From Malikia spinosa (GTDB lineage Bacteria; Pseudomonadota; Gammaproteobacteria; Burkholderiales; Burkholderiaceae_C): DNA of 64,000 nt. The DNA is taken from contig NZ_PVLR01000007.1 in NCBI RefSeq assembly GCF_002980625.1, positions 62,001-126,000 on the forward strand. Reading direction: 5' to 3'. The notes under the pieces were generated by a model, which ran no database searches, was not told where the DNA came from, and was given only the letters and a program-made list of their open reading frames with translations. The stretch's first letter is position 1. Each line of letters starts with the position of its first letter. Below are positions 52,912 to 63,643 of this stretch, in pieces. The position numbers were made by a program, and so were the translations under genes.

Positions 52912-52940
52912 AAAAAAAACCGCCGGGGATACCAGCGGTT
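52912..52940 (-). terminator. Intrinsic terminator of rpmB-rpmG
   Basis: A hairpin with 6-bp stem AACCGC / GCGGTT and 11-nt loop is followed on the minus strand by eight T. It lies 22 bp after the rpmG stop and insulates the ribosomal genes from the MNIO operon promoter. Confidence 0.8.
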
Positions 52941-52961
52941 CTTTTCAGACAAGGGGCTGAA

Positions 52962-53132
52962 TTACTTCAGCTTGATTTCCTTGTAGTCGACATGCTTGCG
53001 AGCCTTGGGGTCGAACTTCTTGATCAGCAACTTTTCAGGAGTGGTCTTTTTGTTCTTGTCCGTGGTGTAGAAGTGACCAGTGCCGGCTGTGGATTCCAGC
53101 TTGATCTTTTCGCGTCCGCCTTTGGTTGCCAT
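52962..53132 (-). CDS. rpmG: 50S ribosomal protein L33
   Basis: The product is 56 aa: [19 protein letters not shown] at the start, then the family's [31 protein letters not shown]. It has no zinc-binding Cys pairs, so it is the zinc-free form. It lies 19 bp after rpmB, the conserved order. Confidence 0.96.
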   Translation of the reverse strand: MATKGGREKIKLESTAGTGHFYTTDKNKKTTPEKLLIKKFDPKARKHVDYKEIKLK

Positions 53133-53151
53133 GGTTCAGCTCCTTCAGTGA

Positions 53152-53385
53152 TTAGGCTTGGCCACGTGCGCGCAGGTCGGCGAGCACAGCATCGATACCG
53201 TTCTTGTCGATCAGGCGCAGGGCAGCGCCGGAGACGCGCAGGCGAACCCAACGGTTCTCGCTCTCGACCCAGAAACGACGGGATTGCAGGTTCGGCAGGA
53301 ACCGGCGCTTGGTTTTGTTGTTGGCGTGGGAAACGTTGTTCCCGACCATGGGCTTCTTGCCCGTGATTTCGCAGACGCGTGCCAT
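53152..53385 (-). CDS. rpmB: 50S ribosomal protein L28
   Basis: The product is 77 aa: [20 protein letters not shown], then [13 protein letters not shown] and [19 protein letters not shown], standard for L28. It is first in the rpmB-rpmG operon, with a leader of about 165 nt upstream. Confidence 0.97.
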   Translation of the reverse strand: MARVCEITGKKPMVGNNVSHANNKTKRRFLPNLQSRRFWVESENRWVRLRVSGAALRLIDKNGIDAVLADLRARGQA

Positions 53386-53556
53386 GAGGACACTCCAGTG
53401 AAAAAATTAACGGCTGACGCCGCACCTCGCCCGTGTCCTGTGTTGTGCCGCCTGCCACTTCATCTGGTGTTGTGTGGACGGCTCCGGCTCGCGGGCGGTG
53501 AATTTTTACCGGACCGATGCACTGGCAAGCCAGCGGATAGATCCAGCAAACCGAGC

Positions 53557-53585
53557 ATTATACCCATCGCGTCGGGAGCTGGGAA
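53557..53585 (-). promoter_or_regulatory. rpmB-rpmG promoter
   Basis: A perfect TATAAT -10 (53557-53562) lies 17 bp from TTCCCA (53580-53585), on the minus strand. A start near 53550 leaves about 165 nt of untranslated leader before rpmB. The rest of the gap to 53649 shows nothing else I can name. Confidence 0.7.
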
Positions 53586-53649
53586 CAGGCCCTTGTTTCG
53601 ATCGGTTGGGCTCCGCTAACATCGGGCTTTACCCGACGCGCGTGACCCC

Positions 53650-54573
53650 ATGATTGTTCGTCCCAAGCAGCATTGGCTGCGTCTCATCTTCGTCTGGCAT
53701 GGTTCGGTGCTGCACCAGATCCTGTTCCGGCTGCTGCTGAACTTCGCCATGGCCGTGCTGGCGGTGCTGGGCATGTCGCAGTTCGCGGCCTGGGGCCTGC
53801 ACATGTCGACGGCGCCGTTCAGCCTGATCGGCATCGCGCTGGCGATCTTCCTAGGTTTTCGCAACAGCGTCAGCTATGACCGGTTCTGGGAGGCGCGCAA
53901 GCTCTGGGGCATGCTGCTGGTGACGGCGCGCTCGCTGCTGCGCCAGGCCCAGACCCTGACCGGGCGCCGGCCCGACGATCCGGCCGTGCGCGAGTTCGCG
54001 GCGCTGCTGATCGCCTTCGCCTACCAGCTCAAGCACCAGTTGCGCCATACGCCGGCCCAGGCCGACCTGGCCCGGCTGCTGCCACCGGCACTGGTCCAGC
54101 GCCTGGATCAGGCCAGCTACCCCTGTGTGCTGCTGCTGCGCGAGATGGGGCTGTGGCTGCAGGCGCAACATGCCTCGGGTCATCTGTCGGATATCCGCTG
54201 GCAGGCGATGGATGCCAACCTCAACGAGTTGACGGCCTATCACGGCGGCTGCGAGCGGCTGGCCAGCACCCCGATTCCCTATGCCTACAGCGTGCTGCTG
54301 CATCGGACGGTCTATGTCTACTGCACGCTGCTGCCGTTCAGCCTGCTCGATTCGGTCGGGGTGCTGACCCCGCTGATCTCGGTCTTCATCTCCTACGCCT
54401 TCATGGCGCTCGATGCGATCGCCAGCGAGCTCGAGGAGCCGTTCGGCACCGAGCCCAACGACCTGGCGCTCGATGCGATCTGCATCACGATCGAGCGCAG
54501 CCTGCTCGAGCTCGACGACATCGCGCCGCTGCCCCAGCCGCACCAGCCGACCGAGGACCATGTGTTGACCTGA
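53650..54573 (+). CDS. Bestrophin-family (YneE) membrane channel protein
   Basis: The product is 307 aa. Conserved regions: LLLNFAMAVLAVLG, FSLIGIALAIFLGFRNSVSYDRFWEARKLWG, IPYAYSVLLHRTVYVYC, then LISVFISYAFMALDAIASELEEPFGTEPNDLALD split across helices. The YDRFWEARK and EEPFG motifs are bestrophin hallmarks. Bacterial members form pentameric ion channels in the inner membrane. The substrate ion is unknown. Confidence 0.92.
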   Translation: MIVRPKQHWLRLIFVWHGSVLHQILFRLLLNFAMAVLAVLGMSQFAAWGLHMSTAPFSLIGIALAIFLGFRNSVSYDRFWEARKLWGMLLVTARSLLRQAQTLTGRRPDDPAVREFAALLIAFAYQLKHQLRHTPAQADLARLLPPALVQRLDQASYPCVLLLREMGLWLQAQHASGHLSDIRWQAMDANLNELTAYHGGCERLASTPIPYAYSVLLHRTVYVYCTLLPFSLLDSVGVLTPLISVFISYAFMALDAIASELEEPFGTEPNDLALDAICITIERSLLELDDIAPLPQPHQPTEDHVLT

Positions 54574-54603
54574 GGCAGCCCGCGCTGCCTGCCGGGCTTG
54601 GAT

Positions 54604-55575
<972 letters not shown>

Positions 55576-55647
55576 CTATTGTAGAAAAGCGGCCATGTCC
55601 TTGCCCAGCCATCGTGATCGCTCGGTTAAGCTTGCGCACCTGCATTT

Positions 55648-58230
55648 ATGACATATTCACTCAATACCCTCAACGCCGACAGTGAAGGCCGGGGTCCTAG
55701 CGGCCTGGTCCGTTTTGTCCAGGATTCGAGCCTGCTGCTGGCGGCGGCCGGACTGCTGTTCTGGCTGATTGCCATGCTGAGCCACAACCTGGCCGATCCG
55801 GCCTGGTCGACCTCGGGCTCGCTCGGCGTGACCCACAACTGGGGCGGCCGCTTTGGTGCCTGGTTGTCCGATCTCAACTTCACCCTGTTCGGCCTGTCGG
55901 CTTGGTGGCTGCTGCTGGCCGCGCTGCGGGCCTGGCTGGCTGCGCTGGCGGTCTCGCTGCGTGGCGCCGCTCCGAAAGCCGAGTCGGCTGTCACTTGGCC
56001 CCAGCGTATCTGGCGCCAGTTGGGCCCCTGGTCCGGTTTCCTGCTGCTGATGGGCGCCAGTTGTGCGCTGGAATGGGCCTGGCTCTACCGCTTCGATCCG
56101 GTGCTGCCGGCGGGCGCTGGTGGTGCGCTCGGCGCCCAGCTCGGGGCCTGGAGCCTGCGCTGGTTCGGCGCCACCGGCTCCGTGCTGCTCGGACTGCCGC
56201 TGTGGCTGGCGGCTTCATCCCAGGTGTTCCGTTTCTCCTGGGCCACGCTGGCCGAGGGCGTCGGCGAGCGGCTCGAACGCGGCTTCCTGCGCGTGCGCCA
56301 GCGGCTCGCCGCCGGTGCGGACCAGCGCATTGGCCAGCAGGCGACGCGCCAGCGCGAGCGCGAGGAGGCGGCCTACCAGGCACAGACGCAGGCGCAGGTT
56401 CAAGCGCCCACGCCGCGTGCGCCGCGCGCCAGGACCGAGCCCGAACCCGATCCCGTGCCCTGGGATGACGGACTCGATCTCATGCCCGAGTCGGCGCCCG
56501 CTGACAAGCCCGGCAAGCTCGCGCGACTGGCGCAGCTGGTGCCGCGCATGCCGGCCCAGGAAAAGAGTCGCGAGCCGCTTGCCGCCCGGCTCGAGCCGGG
56601 GGCAGCGCAGTCCGGCTTCGACGCTGTGTCTGCCGAGCCGCCCAGGCCCGCCAGCCGTCCCGCCCAGGAGCGCCAGCCAGCCAAGCCAGCGCAGGAGGCG
56701 CAGCATCTGCAGGCCATCCCGTCGCACAAGCCCGCCGATTCCAGCCTGCCCCAGGTCGATCTGCTCGATCCGGCGCAGCGCCAGTCCTCGACCGTCTCGC
56801 ACGAGACGCTCGAGATGACCAGCCGCCTGATCGAGAAGAAGCTCGGCGACTTCGGTGTCGAGGTCCATGTCATCGCGGCCCAGCCTGGCCCGGTCATCAC
56901 GCGCTACGAGATCGAGCCGGCCACCGGCGTCAAGGGCTCGCAGGTGGTCAATCTGGCCAAGGACCTGGCGCGTTCGCTGTCGCTGGTGTCGATCCGCGTC
57001 ATCGAGACCATTCCGGGCAAGAACCTGATGGCGCTCGAACTGCCCAATGCCAAGCGCCAGACCATCAAGCTCAGCGAGATCCTGGGCTCCTCGGTCTACC
57101 AGGACGCCAAGAGCCTGCTGACGATGGGACTCGGCAAGGACATCGCCGGCCAGTCGGTGGTGGCCGACCTGGCCAAGATGCCGCATTGCCTGGTCGCGGG
57201 CACTACCGGCTCGGGCAAGTCGGTCGGCATCAACGCGATGATCCTGTCGCTGCTCTACAAGGCCGACGCCAAGGATGTGCGGCTGATGCTGATCGACCCC
57301 AAGATGCTCGAGCTCAGCGTCTACGAGGGCATCCCGCATCTGCTGTGCCCGGTCGTGACCGACATGAAGCAGGCCGCCAACGGCCTGAACTGGTGCGTGG
57401 CCGAGATGGAAAAGCGCTACCGCCTCCTGAGCAAGGTCGGCGTGCGCAATCTGGCCGGCTACAACGCCAAGATCGCCGAGGCGCGCGAACGCGACGAGTC
57501 GATTCCGAATCCCTTCAGCCTGACGCCCGAGGCACCCGAGCCGCTTGAGCGGCTGCCGCACATCGTGGTCGTGATCGACGAATTGGCTGACCTGATGATG
57601 GTGGTCGGCAAGAAGATCGAGGAGCTGATCGCACGGCTGGCACAGAAGGCGCGCGCCGCCGGCATCCACCTGATCCTGGCGACCCAGCGCCCGAGCGTGG
57701 ACGTGATCACGGGCCTGATCAAGGCCAACATCCCGACCCGCATCAGCTTCCAGGTCAGCAGCAAGATCGACAGCCGCACCATCCTGGACCAGATGGGGGC
57801 CGAGGCGCTGCTCGGCATGGGCGACATGCTCTACATGCCCAGCGGCACCGGCTATCCGACCCGGGTCCATGGTGCCTTCGTCAGCGATGACGAGGTGCAC
57901 CGGGTGGTGAGCTACCTCAAGGAGCAGGGCGGCGAGCCCGACTACATCGACGGCATCCTCGAAGGCGGCAGCTCGGAAGGCGAGGGTGGCGATTTAGCCG
58001 CCGACGGCGAAGGCGGTGGCGACGGCGAGAAGGACCCGCTCTACGACCAGGCGGTTGCGGTGGTGCTGCAGGACCGCAAGGCCAGCATCAGCTATGTGCA
58101 GCGCAAGCTCAAGATCGGCTACAACCGTTCGGCACGATTGCTGGAAGACATGGAGAAGGCCGGCCTGGTCAGCGCGCTGACCACCAGCGGCCAGCGCGAC
58201 ATCCTGGTCGCGGCGCGCGGCGGCGACTGA
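55648..58230 (+). CDS. ftsK: DNA translocase FtsK
   Basis: The product is 860 aa. The N-terminal membrane part has four helices; a Pro/Ala/Glu/Gln-rich linker runs from about 230 to 375. The motor domain has [20 protein letters not shown], Walker [15 protein letters not shown] and Walker [16 protein letters not shown] short acidic linker then leads to the C-terminal gamma winged helix ([38 protein letters not shown]), which reads KOPS sites. It acts at the septum in chromosome segregation. Confidence 0.96.
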   Translation: MTYSLNTLNADSEGRGPSGLVRFVQDSSLLLAAAGLLFWLIAMLSHNLADPAWSTSGSLGVTHNWGGRFGAWLSDLNFTLFGLSAWWLLLAALRAWLAALAVSLRGAAPKAESAVTWPQRIWRQLGPWSGFLLLMGASCALEWAWLYRFDPVLPAGAGGALGAQLGAWSLRWFGATGSVLLGLPLWLAASSQVFRFSWATLAEGVGERLERGFLRVRQRLAAGADQRIGQQATRQREREEAAYQAQTQAQVQAPTPRAPRARTEPEPDPVPWDDGLDLMPESAPADKPGKLARLAQLVPRMPAQEKSREPLAARLEPGAAQSGFDAVSAEPPRPASRPAQERQPAKPAQEAQHLQAIPSHKPADSSLPQVDLLDPAQRQSSTVSHETLEMTSRLIEKKLGDFGVEVHVIAAQPGPVITRYEIEPATGVKGSQVVNLAKDLARSLSLVSIRVIETIPGKNLMALELPNAKRQTIKLSEILGSSVYQDAKSLLTMGLGKDIAGQSVVADLAKMPHCLVAGTTGSGKSVGINAMILSLLYKADAKDVRLMLIDPKMLELSVYEGIPHLLCPVVTDMKQAANGLNWCVAEMEKRYRLLSKVGVRNLAGYNAKIAEARERDESIPNPFSLTPEAPEPLERLPHIVVVIDELADLMMVVGKKIEELIARLAQKARAAGIHLILATQRPSVDVITGLIKANIPTRISFQVSSKIDSRTILDQMGAEALLGMGDMLYMPSGTGYPTRVHGAFVSDDEVHRVVSYLKEQGGEPDYIDGILEGGSSEGEGGDLAADGEGGGDGEKDPLYDQAVAVVLQDRKASISYVQRKLKIGYNRSARLLEDMEKAGLVSALTTSGQRDILVAARGGD

Positions 58231-58235
58231 TCCTG

Positions 58236-58280
58236 CCCCCCGGCCCGGGCCCGGGCCCGGGCCCGGGTCGTAGGGGGGGG
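58236..58280. repeat. CCCGGG hexamer tract with flanking C- and G-runs
   Basis: Four perfect CCCGGG units (58244-58267) form a fully self-complementary tract, flanked by six C on the left and eight G on the right. The whole block could fold into a large hairpin between ftsK and lolA. There is no T-run, so it is not a classic terminator. Confidence 0.7.
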
Positions 58281-58373
58281 CCGGCTGGTCGCCAGCTGGC
58301 CGGTGTTACCCAGTTTTACATTCATGTCGCGGCTCGGCCGGAACCTGCTGGTATCGTGTGTGCTCACAGACCT

Positions 58374-59048
58374 ATGCTCATGCTCAAATCCCTGTTGCGC
58401 TTCACCCGTCCCCTGGCTCCGCTGGCCCTGCTGGCCGCTGCCCTGAGCTGGACTCTGCCGGCGCGTGCCGACGGCCTGTCAGACCTCGAGTCCTTCCTGC
58501 GCCAGGCCCGCCAGGGCCGCGCCAGCTTCACCCAGGTCGTGAGCGCGCCCCGGCGCGACGGCGAGGCGGCCCCGCGCAGCAAGACCAGCAGCGGCAGCTT
58601 CGAGTTCCTGCGGCCGAGCCGCTTTCGCTTCCACTACCTCAAGCCGTTCGAGCAGCTGATCGTCGCCGACGGCCAGACCCTCTGGCTCTATGACGCCGAC
58701 CTGAACCAGGCCACCGCCAGGCGCCAGCAGGAGGTGCTGGGCAACACGCCGGCGGCGCTGATCGCGACCGCGTCCGACCTCAAGGGCCTGTCCGCCCTGT
58801 TCACGCTGGCCAATGCGCCCGACGCCGACGGCCAGCAATGGGTGTTGGCGACGCCGAAGTCGCGCGACGGCCAGCTGCAGTCGGTCCGGCTCGGCTTCCG
58901 GCAGGGCCAGCTCGCGACGCTCGAGATGCTCGACAGCTTCGGCCAGCGCTCGGTGATGCAGTTCGGCCCGCTCGATACCCAGTCCGGCTTCAAGCCCGGC
59001 CATTTCGCCTTCCAGCCGCCAGCCGGCGCCGACGTGCTGCGCCAGTGA
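58374..59048 (+). CDS. lolA: Outer membrane lipoprotein carrier LolA
   Basis: The product is 224 aa (MLMLKSLLRF; the ATG two codons on is also possible). The signal peptide ends near LPARADGLSDL. LolA signatures: DLESFLRQARQGRASFTQVV, SGSFEFLRPSRFRFHYLKPFEQLIVADGQ, LWLYDADLNQATAR. The C-terminal FGPLDTQSGFKPGHFAFQPP closes the barrel. It ferries lipoproteins through the periplasm. It follows ftsK, the usual order. Confidence 0.94.
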   Translation: MLMLKSLLRFTRPLAPLALLAAALSWTLPARADGLSDLESFLRQARQGRASFTQVVSAPRRDGEAAPRSKTSSGSFEFLRPSRFRFHYLKPFEQLIVADGQTLWLYDADLNQATARRQQEVLGNTPAALIATASDLKGLSALFTLANAPDADGQQWVLATPKSRDGQLQSVRLGFRQGQLATLEMLDSFGQRSVMQFGPLDTQSGFKPGHFAFQPPAGADVLRQ

Positions 59049-59074
59049 GCCTGGGGCGGCGCCAGCGTCTGCGC

Positions 59075-59112
59075 TGCCGGCCCTGATTGCCGGCCTTGAT
59101 TGCGGCCTTGAC
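59075..59112 (+). repeat. Three tandem 12-13 bp repeats after lolA
   Basis: TGCCGGCCCTGAT, TGCCGGCCTTGAT and TGCGGCCTTGAC follow each other directly, flanked by GGCGCC on both sides. They lie in the 121-bp gap between lolA and the permease gene. Likely replication slippage. Confidence 0.5.
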
Positions 59113-59169
59113 GGCGCCACCATGACCCGCCACCCTGTGGGACCGATCGCCTTGCGCTAAGCTGGGCCC

Positions 59170-61701
59170 ATGATCCGCAAGTTTTCTCCTTCTGTCTGGG
59201 CGCTGGCCTGGCGCTCGCTCTGGCGCGACTGGCGCGCTGGCGAATTGACCCTGCTGCTGCTGGCCGTCACGCTCGCGGTCGCCGCGCTGAGCGCGGTCGG
59301 TTTCTTTGCCGACCGGCTGCAGGGCGGCTTCAAGCGCGATGCCGGGGCGCTGCTCGGCGGTGACCTGGTGGTGCGCAGCGACCAGCCCTTGCCGGCCGAT
59401 TTTCTGCAGCAGGTGCAGGCGCGCGGCCTGCAGAGCACGGCGCATCTGAGCTTTCCGACCATGGCGCGCGCGCCGGACGAACTGGGTGGCGCGGCCCGCC
59501 TGGTCGCACTCAAGGCGGTCGCGGCCGGCTATCCGCTGCGCGGCGAGTTGTTGCTGGCCGATCAGGCCGGTACGCCCGGTCGCCCGGTGCAGGCGCTGCC
59601 TGTACCGGGATCGGTCTGGGTCGAGCCGGCGCTGCTCGACACGCTGGGCCTGCAGCTCGGCCAGGAGCTGCTGCTGGGCGAGCACAGCCTGCGTATCGCG
59701 GGCCTGCTGCTGCAGGAGCCCGATCGCGGCGCCGGCTTCATGAGTTTTTCACCGCGGGTGCTGATGAACCAGGCCGATCTGGCCGCGACTGCCCTGGTCC
59801 AGCCAGCCAGCCGGATCAGCTACCGGCTCGCGCTCGTGGGCGACGAGGCGTCAGTGAAGTCCTATCGCGCCTGGGTCGAGGCCCGACTGGCCCGCGACGG
59901 CCTGCGCGGCATCGGGCTTGAGTCGCTTGAGAGCGGCCGGCCCGAGATGCAGCAGACGCTGGAGCGGGCCGAGAAATTCCTCAACCTGGTGGCCCTGCTG
60001 GCGGCGCTGCTGAGCGCGGTCGCGGTCGCGATGTCGGCCCGGCTCTATGCCTTGCGCCATCTCGATGACTGTGCGCTGCTGCGCGTGCTCGGGCTGTCCC
60101 AGGGCCTGATGGCACGCTCCTATGCGCTGGCCTTCGGCCTGGCCGGGCTGCTGGCCGGCCTGCTCGGGGTCCTGCTGGGTTATCTGGCGCATTACGGCTT
60201 TGTCTGGCTGCTGGCCGAGCTGATCCAGACCAGTTTGCCGGCGCCGAGCGCCTGGCCGGCCATCTTCGGTCTCGGCGTGGGCCTGACGCTGATGCTGGCG
60301 TTCGGCTTGCCGCCGGTGCTGCAGCTGTCCCAGGTGCCGCCGCTGCGTGTGATCCGGCGCGAGCTCGGGGCGCCGAAGCCGGCCTCGCTCGCGGTGCTGG
60401 GCCTGGGCGCGCTGGGCTTTGCCGGCCTGCTGCTGCTGGCCAGCCGCGACCTCAAGCTGGGCTTGATTGCGGTCGGTGGCTTTGCGCTGGCGCTGCTGCT
60501 GTTCGCGGCGCTGGCCTGGCTGGCCGTGCGGCTGCTGCGCCGCCTGCCGGGGCGGACCGGCACGCCGTCCTGGCTGTCGCTGGCGGTGCGGCAGTGGACT
60601 GCGCGCCCGGGCTATGCGGTGGTGCAGGTCAGCGCGCTGTCGGTGGGCCTGCTGGCGCTGGTGCTGCTGGTGCTGTTGCGCACCGACCTGATCGCGAGCT
60701 GGCGCGCCGCCACGCCGGCCGATGCGCCCGACCGCTTCGTCATCAGCATCCAGCCGGCGCAGGCCGATGCCTTCCAGCGCGAGCTGCGCCAGCAGGGCGT
60801 CGCGCGCTACGACTGGTATCCGATGATCCGCGGCCGGCTGGTCTCGATCAACGGCCGCCCGGTCAGCGCCCAGGACTACCGCGACGAGCGCGCCAGCCGG
60901 CTGGTCGAGCGCGAGTTCAACCTCTCGCACAGCACCGAGCTGCCCGGACACAACCCGTTGCTGGCGGGGCGCTGGCAGCCGAACGAGGCCGACGGCATCA
61001 GCCTCGAGAGCGGTCTGGCCGAGACCCTGGGGCTCAAGCTCGGCGACCGGCTCGGCTTCGACATCGCGGGCATGACGCGCGAATCGGTCATCACCAGCCT
61101 GCGCCAGGTCGACTGGAGTTCGATGCGGGTCAACTTCTTCGCGATCTATCCGGTCGCTGAGGTGCCCGGTGCGCCGCTGAGCTATATCAGCGCTTTCCGT
61201 GCGCCTGAGCAGCCCGGTTTCGATTCGGCGCTGCTGCGCGCCTTTCCCAATGTCACGCTGATCGACCTGAGCCGCACGCTGGTACAGCTGCAGCAGGTGC
61301 TGAACCAGGTGATTCGTGCCGTCGAGGCGCTGTTCGGCTTCACGCTGCTGGCCGGGTTGGTGGTGCTGTTTGCGGCGATCGCGGCCACGCGCGGCGAGCG
61401 CGAGCGCGAGTTCGCGATCCTGCGCGCGCTTGGGGCCCGCTCCAGCCTGCTGCGCCGGGTGCAGCGCGCCGAGCTGCTGGGCGCCGGCCTGCTGGCGGGC
61501 ACGCTGGCGTCCTTGGTGGCGCTGGTGGTGAGCTGGGTGCTGGCGCGCCAGGTGTTCAACCTGGCCTGGAATCCGACGCCCTGGGTGCCGCTGGGCGGCG
61601 CGCTGGCCGGCGCCTTGCTGGCGCTGGCTGCCGGCTGGTGGGGATTGCGCGGCGTGCTGCGCACGCCGGTGGCGCAGACGCTGCGCCGCGCCAGCGACTG
61701 A
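59170..61701 (+). CDS. FtsX-like ABC transporter permease (YbbP type)
   Basis: The product is 843 aa. The start MIRKFSPSVW leads into WRSLWRDWRAGELTLLLLAV with the first helix, a periplasmic MacB-PCD-like domain, then two FtsX blocks: MQQTLERAEKFLNLVALLAAL with ALRHLDDCALLRVLGLSQG, and the C-terminal ATRGEREREFAILRALGARSS. About ten helices are expected. YbbP-type permeases pair with a YbbA ATPase, linked to lipid or thioesterase functions in the periplasm; no ATPase gene is adjacent. Confidence 0.9.
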   Translation: MIRKFSPSVWALAWRSLWRDWRAGELTLLLLAVTLAVAALSAVGFFADRLQGGFKRDAGALLGGDLVVRSDQPLPADFLQQVQARGLQSTAHLSFPTMARAPDELGGAARLVALKAVAAGYPLRGELLLADQAGTPGRPVQALPVPGSVWVEPALLDTLGLQLGQELLLGEHSLRIAGLLLQEPDRGAGFMSFSPRVLMNQADLAATALVQPASRISYRLALVGDEASVKSYRAWVEARLARDGLRGIGLESLESGRPEMQQTLERAEKFLNLVALLAALLSAVAVAMSARLYALRHLDDCALLRVLGLSQGLMARSYALAFGLAGLLAGLLGVLLGYLAHYGFVWLLAELIQTSLPAPSAWPAIFGLGVGLTLMLAFGLPPVLQLSQVPPLRVIRRELGAPKPASLAVLGLGALGFAGLLLLASRDLKLGLIAVGGFALALLLFAALAWLAVRLLRRLPGRTGTPSWLSLAVRQWTARPGYAVVQVSALSVGLLALVLLVLLRTDLIASWRAATPADAPDRFVISIQPAQADAFQRELRQQGVARYDWYPMIRGRLVSINGRPVSAQDYRDERASRLVEREFNLSHSTELPGHNPLLAGRWQPNEADGISLESGLAETLGLKLGDRLGFDIAGMTRESVITSLRQVDWSSMRVNFFAIYPVAEVPGAPLSYISAFRAPEQPGFDSALLRAFPNVTLIDLSRTLVQLQQVLNQVIRAVEALFGFTLLAGLVVLFAAIAATRGEREREFAILRALGARSSLLRRVQRAELLGAGLLAGTLASLVALVVSWVLARQVFNLAWNPTPWVPLGGALAGALLALAAGWWGLRGVLRTPVAQTLRRASD

Positions 61702-61740
61702 GCGCCGCAGCAACAGTCGGTTCAGGTTATAAACGCCGCC

Positions 61741-62160
61741 ATGCAGACCGACAACAGCAACGGGGCGGCCCAGCCGCCCGCGACCCCTTTCGACTGGATT
61801 GGCGGCGAAAGCGCCGTCCAGACCCTGGTCGAGCGCTTCTATGACCTGATGGAGCTCGATCCGGCCTACCGCGAGCTGCGCGCCAGCCATGGCGCCAGCC
61901 TGGACGAGGCGCGGCAGAAGCTGGCCTGGTTCCTGACCGGCTGGCTGGGCGGGCCGCAGCATTACGTCGAGCGCTTCGGCCACCCGCGGCTGAAGATGCG
62001 GCACATGCCGTTCAAGATCGGCATCGTCGAGCGCGACCAGTGGCTGGCCTGCATGGACCAGGCCATGGCCGAGACCGGCGTGCCCGAGCCGCTGCGCCAG
62101 CGCCTGCAACAGAGCTTTTTCCAGACCGCCGACTGGATGCGCAATCAGCCCGGGGCCTGA
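61741..62160 (+). CDS. Group 2 truncated haemoglobin
   Basis: The product is 139 aa. TrHb2 motifs: FDWIGGESAVQTLVERFYDLM, the LSWFLTGWLGGPQHYVERFG-type segment (WFLTGWLGGPQHYVERFG), then HPRLKMRHMPFKIG with the proximal His, and a conserved Trp in DQWLACMDQAM. These small globins bind O2 and NO and act in NO or oxidative stress. It follows the permease at 39 bp. Confidence 0.94.
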   Translation: MQTDNSNGAAQPPATPFDWIGGESAVQTLVERFYDLMELDPAYRELRASHGASLDEARQKLAWFLTGWLGGPQHYVERFGHPRLKMRHMPFKIGIVERDQWLACMDQAMAETGVPEPLRQRLQQSFFQTADWMRNQPGA

Positions 62161-62216
62161 ACCCGTCCCCGCGCGGCATCGCTCCGCGCCATCCGCCCGC
62201 GCTCAAAGGGCGGTGA

Positions 62217-62561
62217 TCACTGCGCTGGCTGGATCTCGCTCACCAGGTATTTGCCGCCTTCGTTGCTGGCGACGAAGCGGATCCGATCGCCGACCTTGAG
62301 GTCGGCCAACTGGGACTTGTCCCTTGCCGTGAACACCATGGTCATCGGCGGCATGTCCAGGTTGCGGATCTCGCCATGGCGGATCGTGAGCTTGCCGGTC
62401 TCCGGGTCCAGCCGGCGGATCTCGCCTTCGCTCAAGGCGGTGGCCGGCCTGGCTTCAACCGTGCTGGGCGGCAGGCTGTTCGCCTGCGCAAAGCCCGACG
62501 CTGGCCAGATCACGCCCAGCGCGAGTGCGGAAATGGTCAGGAATTTCTGCTGGTGGTTCAT
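62217..62561 (-). CDS. CusF-like periplasmic copper-binding protein
   Basis: The product is 114 aa. The signal peptide ends near ASGFAQANS. The CusF fold is clear: SEGEIRRLDPETGKLTIRHG, IRNLDMPPMTMVFTARDKS with the Met-Met ligand set, and LKVGDRIRFVAS. It probably binds Cu(I) and passes it on. It is the most downstream gene of the minus-strand copper cassette. Confidence 0.92.
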   Translation of the reverse strand: MNHQQKFLTISALALGVIWPASGFAQANSLPPSTVEARPATALSEGEIRRLDPETGKLTIRHGEIRNLDMPPMTMVFTARDKSQLADLKVGDRIRFVASNEGGKYLVSEIQPAQ

Positions 62562-62594
62562 GGGTGTCTCGGTGGAATTTGCGGGGCTGGAGCT

Positions 62595-63065
62595 TCAGGC
62601 GTGGCGCTGGAAGACCCGGGTGCTGCCGTCCTTGAGCACCAGCAGCACCTCGTAGCGGTCGCGCCGGCCGCCATAGGCCGGACCGTCCATGCCGGGCGAG
62701 CCGATCGGCATGCCGGGTACGGCCAGGCCCAGCGCCTTGGGTTTTTCCTTCAGCAGGCGCTGGATGTCTTTGGCCGGCACATGGCCTTCGATCACATAGC
62801 CCTGCACCAGCGCCGTATGGCAGGAGCCGAGCGGTTGCGGCATGCCGAGCCGGGCGCGGACCGCATTGTTGCCGGTCTCAAAGACCTTGGCCTTGAAGCC
62901 GTTCTGCTCCAGGTGGCTGATCCAGTCCTGGCAGCAGCCGCAGTTGGGGTCCTTCCAGACCTCGATGCCCTGTGCTGCCTGGGCACGGACCAGGCCGCTG
63001 GCTGCCAGCCCGAGCGCGGCAGCGCCAGTCAAGAGCAGACGACGCTGACGGTTGATGCTTTCCAT
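62595..63065 (-). CDS. DUF411 periplasmic metal-binding protein
   Basis: The product is 156 aa. A twin-Arg-like start (INRQRRLLLTGAAALGLAAS) leads to a signal cleavage near VRAQA. The DUF411 core has WKDPNCGCCQDWISHLEQNG, LGSCHTALVQGYVIEGHVP and VPGMPIGSPGMDGP. The Cys/Met-rich motifs suggest copper or other soft-metal binding. It lies 33 bp before the CusF-like gene. Confidence 0.92.
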   Translation of the reverse strand: MESINRQRRLLLTGAAALGLAASGLVRAQAAQGIEVWKDPNCGCCQDWISHLEQNGFKAKVFETGNNAVRARLGMPQPLGSCHTALVQGYVIEGHVPAKDIQRLLKEKPKALGLAVPGMPIGSPGMDGPAYGGRRDRYEVLLVLKDGSTRVFQRHA

Positions 63066-63087
63066 GGCCTTGCTCCTGGTCGAATGA

Positions 63088-63606
63088 TTACTTGCCGACG
63101 CTGACCTGGCCCTTCATGCCGGCTTCGTAATGGCCCACATGCAGGCAGGCGAAGTCGACCTTGCCGCTCCGGGTGAACTGCCAGATCACCTCGCCTTGCT
63201 GGCCCGGTTCGAGCGAGACCTTGTTCGGCTCGTCGTGCACCATGTCCGGGAACTTCTTCATCTGTTCGTAATGCTCTTCGAGCTCCTGCTTGGTGCCGAG
63301 GCTGAATTCATGCCGGATCTGGCCGGCATTGCGGACCAGGAAGCGCACCGTCTCGCCGCGCCTGACCTGGATGTTGGCCGGCGTGAAGCGCATGTCGTCG
63401 CTCATGACGACCTCGATGCTGCGCTTGACCCGGGCGGCGTCGCCGGGCTTGCCGTAAGACGTTTCCATGCTGGCGTGATGGTCCTGGTGGTCCGCGTGGC
63501 CGTGACCGCTGGCATGGGCGCCAGCCGCCCAGCTGCCGCTGGTGCTCAATGCCAGCAGGGCCGCCAGGCCCAGGGCGGGAAGGGAGCGGAATTTGTTCGA
63601 AGTCAT
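63088..63606 (-). CDS. Periplasmic cupredoxin
   Basis: The product is 172 aa from MTSNKFRSLP. The signal peptide ends near GSWAAGAH, followed by a His-rich metal-binding stretch (HASGHGHADHQDHHASM). The cupredoxin core shows the type I copper ligands: His in GQIRHEFSLG, then Cys, His and Met in FACLHVGHYEAGMKG. It is encoded between the multicopper oxidase and DUF411 genes, typical of copper-resistance loci. Confidence 0.93.
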   Translation of the reverse strand: MTSNKFRSLPALGLAALLALSTSGSWAAGAHASGHGHADHQDHHASMETSYGKPGDAARVKRSIEVVMSDDMRFTPANIQVRRGETVRFLVRNAGQIRHEFSLGTKQELEEHYEQMKKFPDMVHDEPNKVSLEPGQQGEVIWQFTRSGKVDFACLHVGHYEAGMKGQVSVGK

Positions 63607-63643
63607 GTCGTTTTTGGATCGGATGAAGGAAAAGGGCAGGGTA

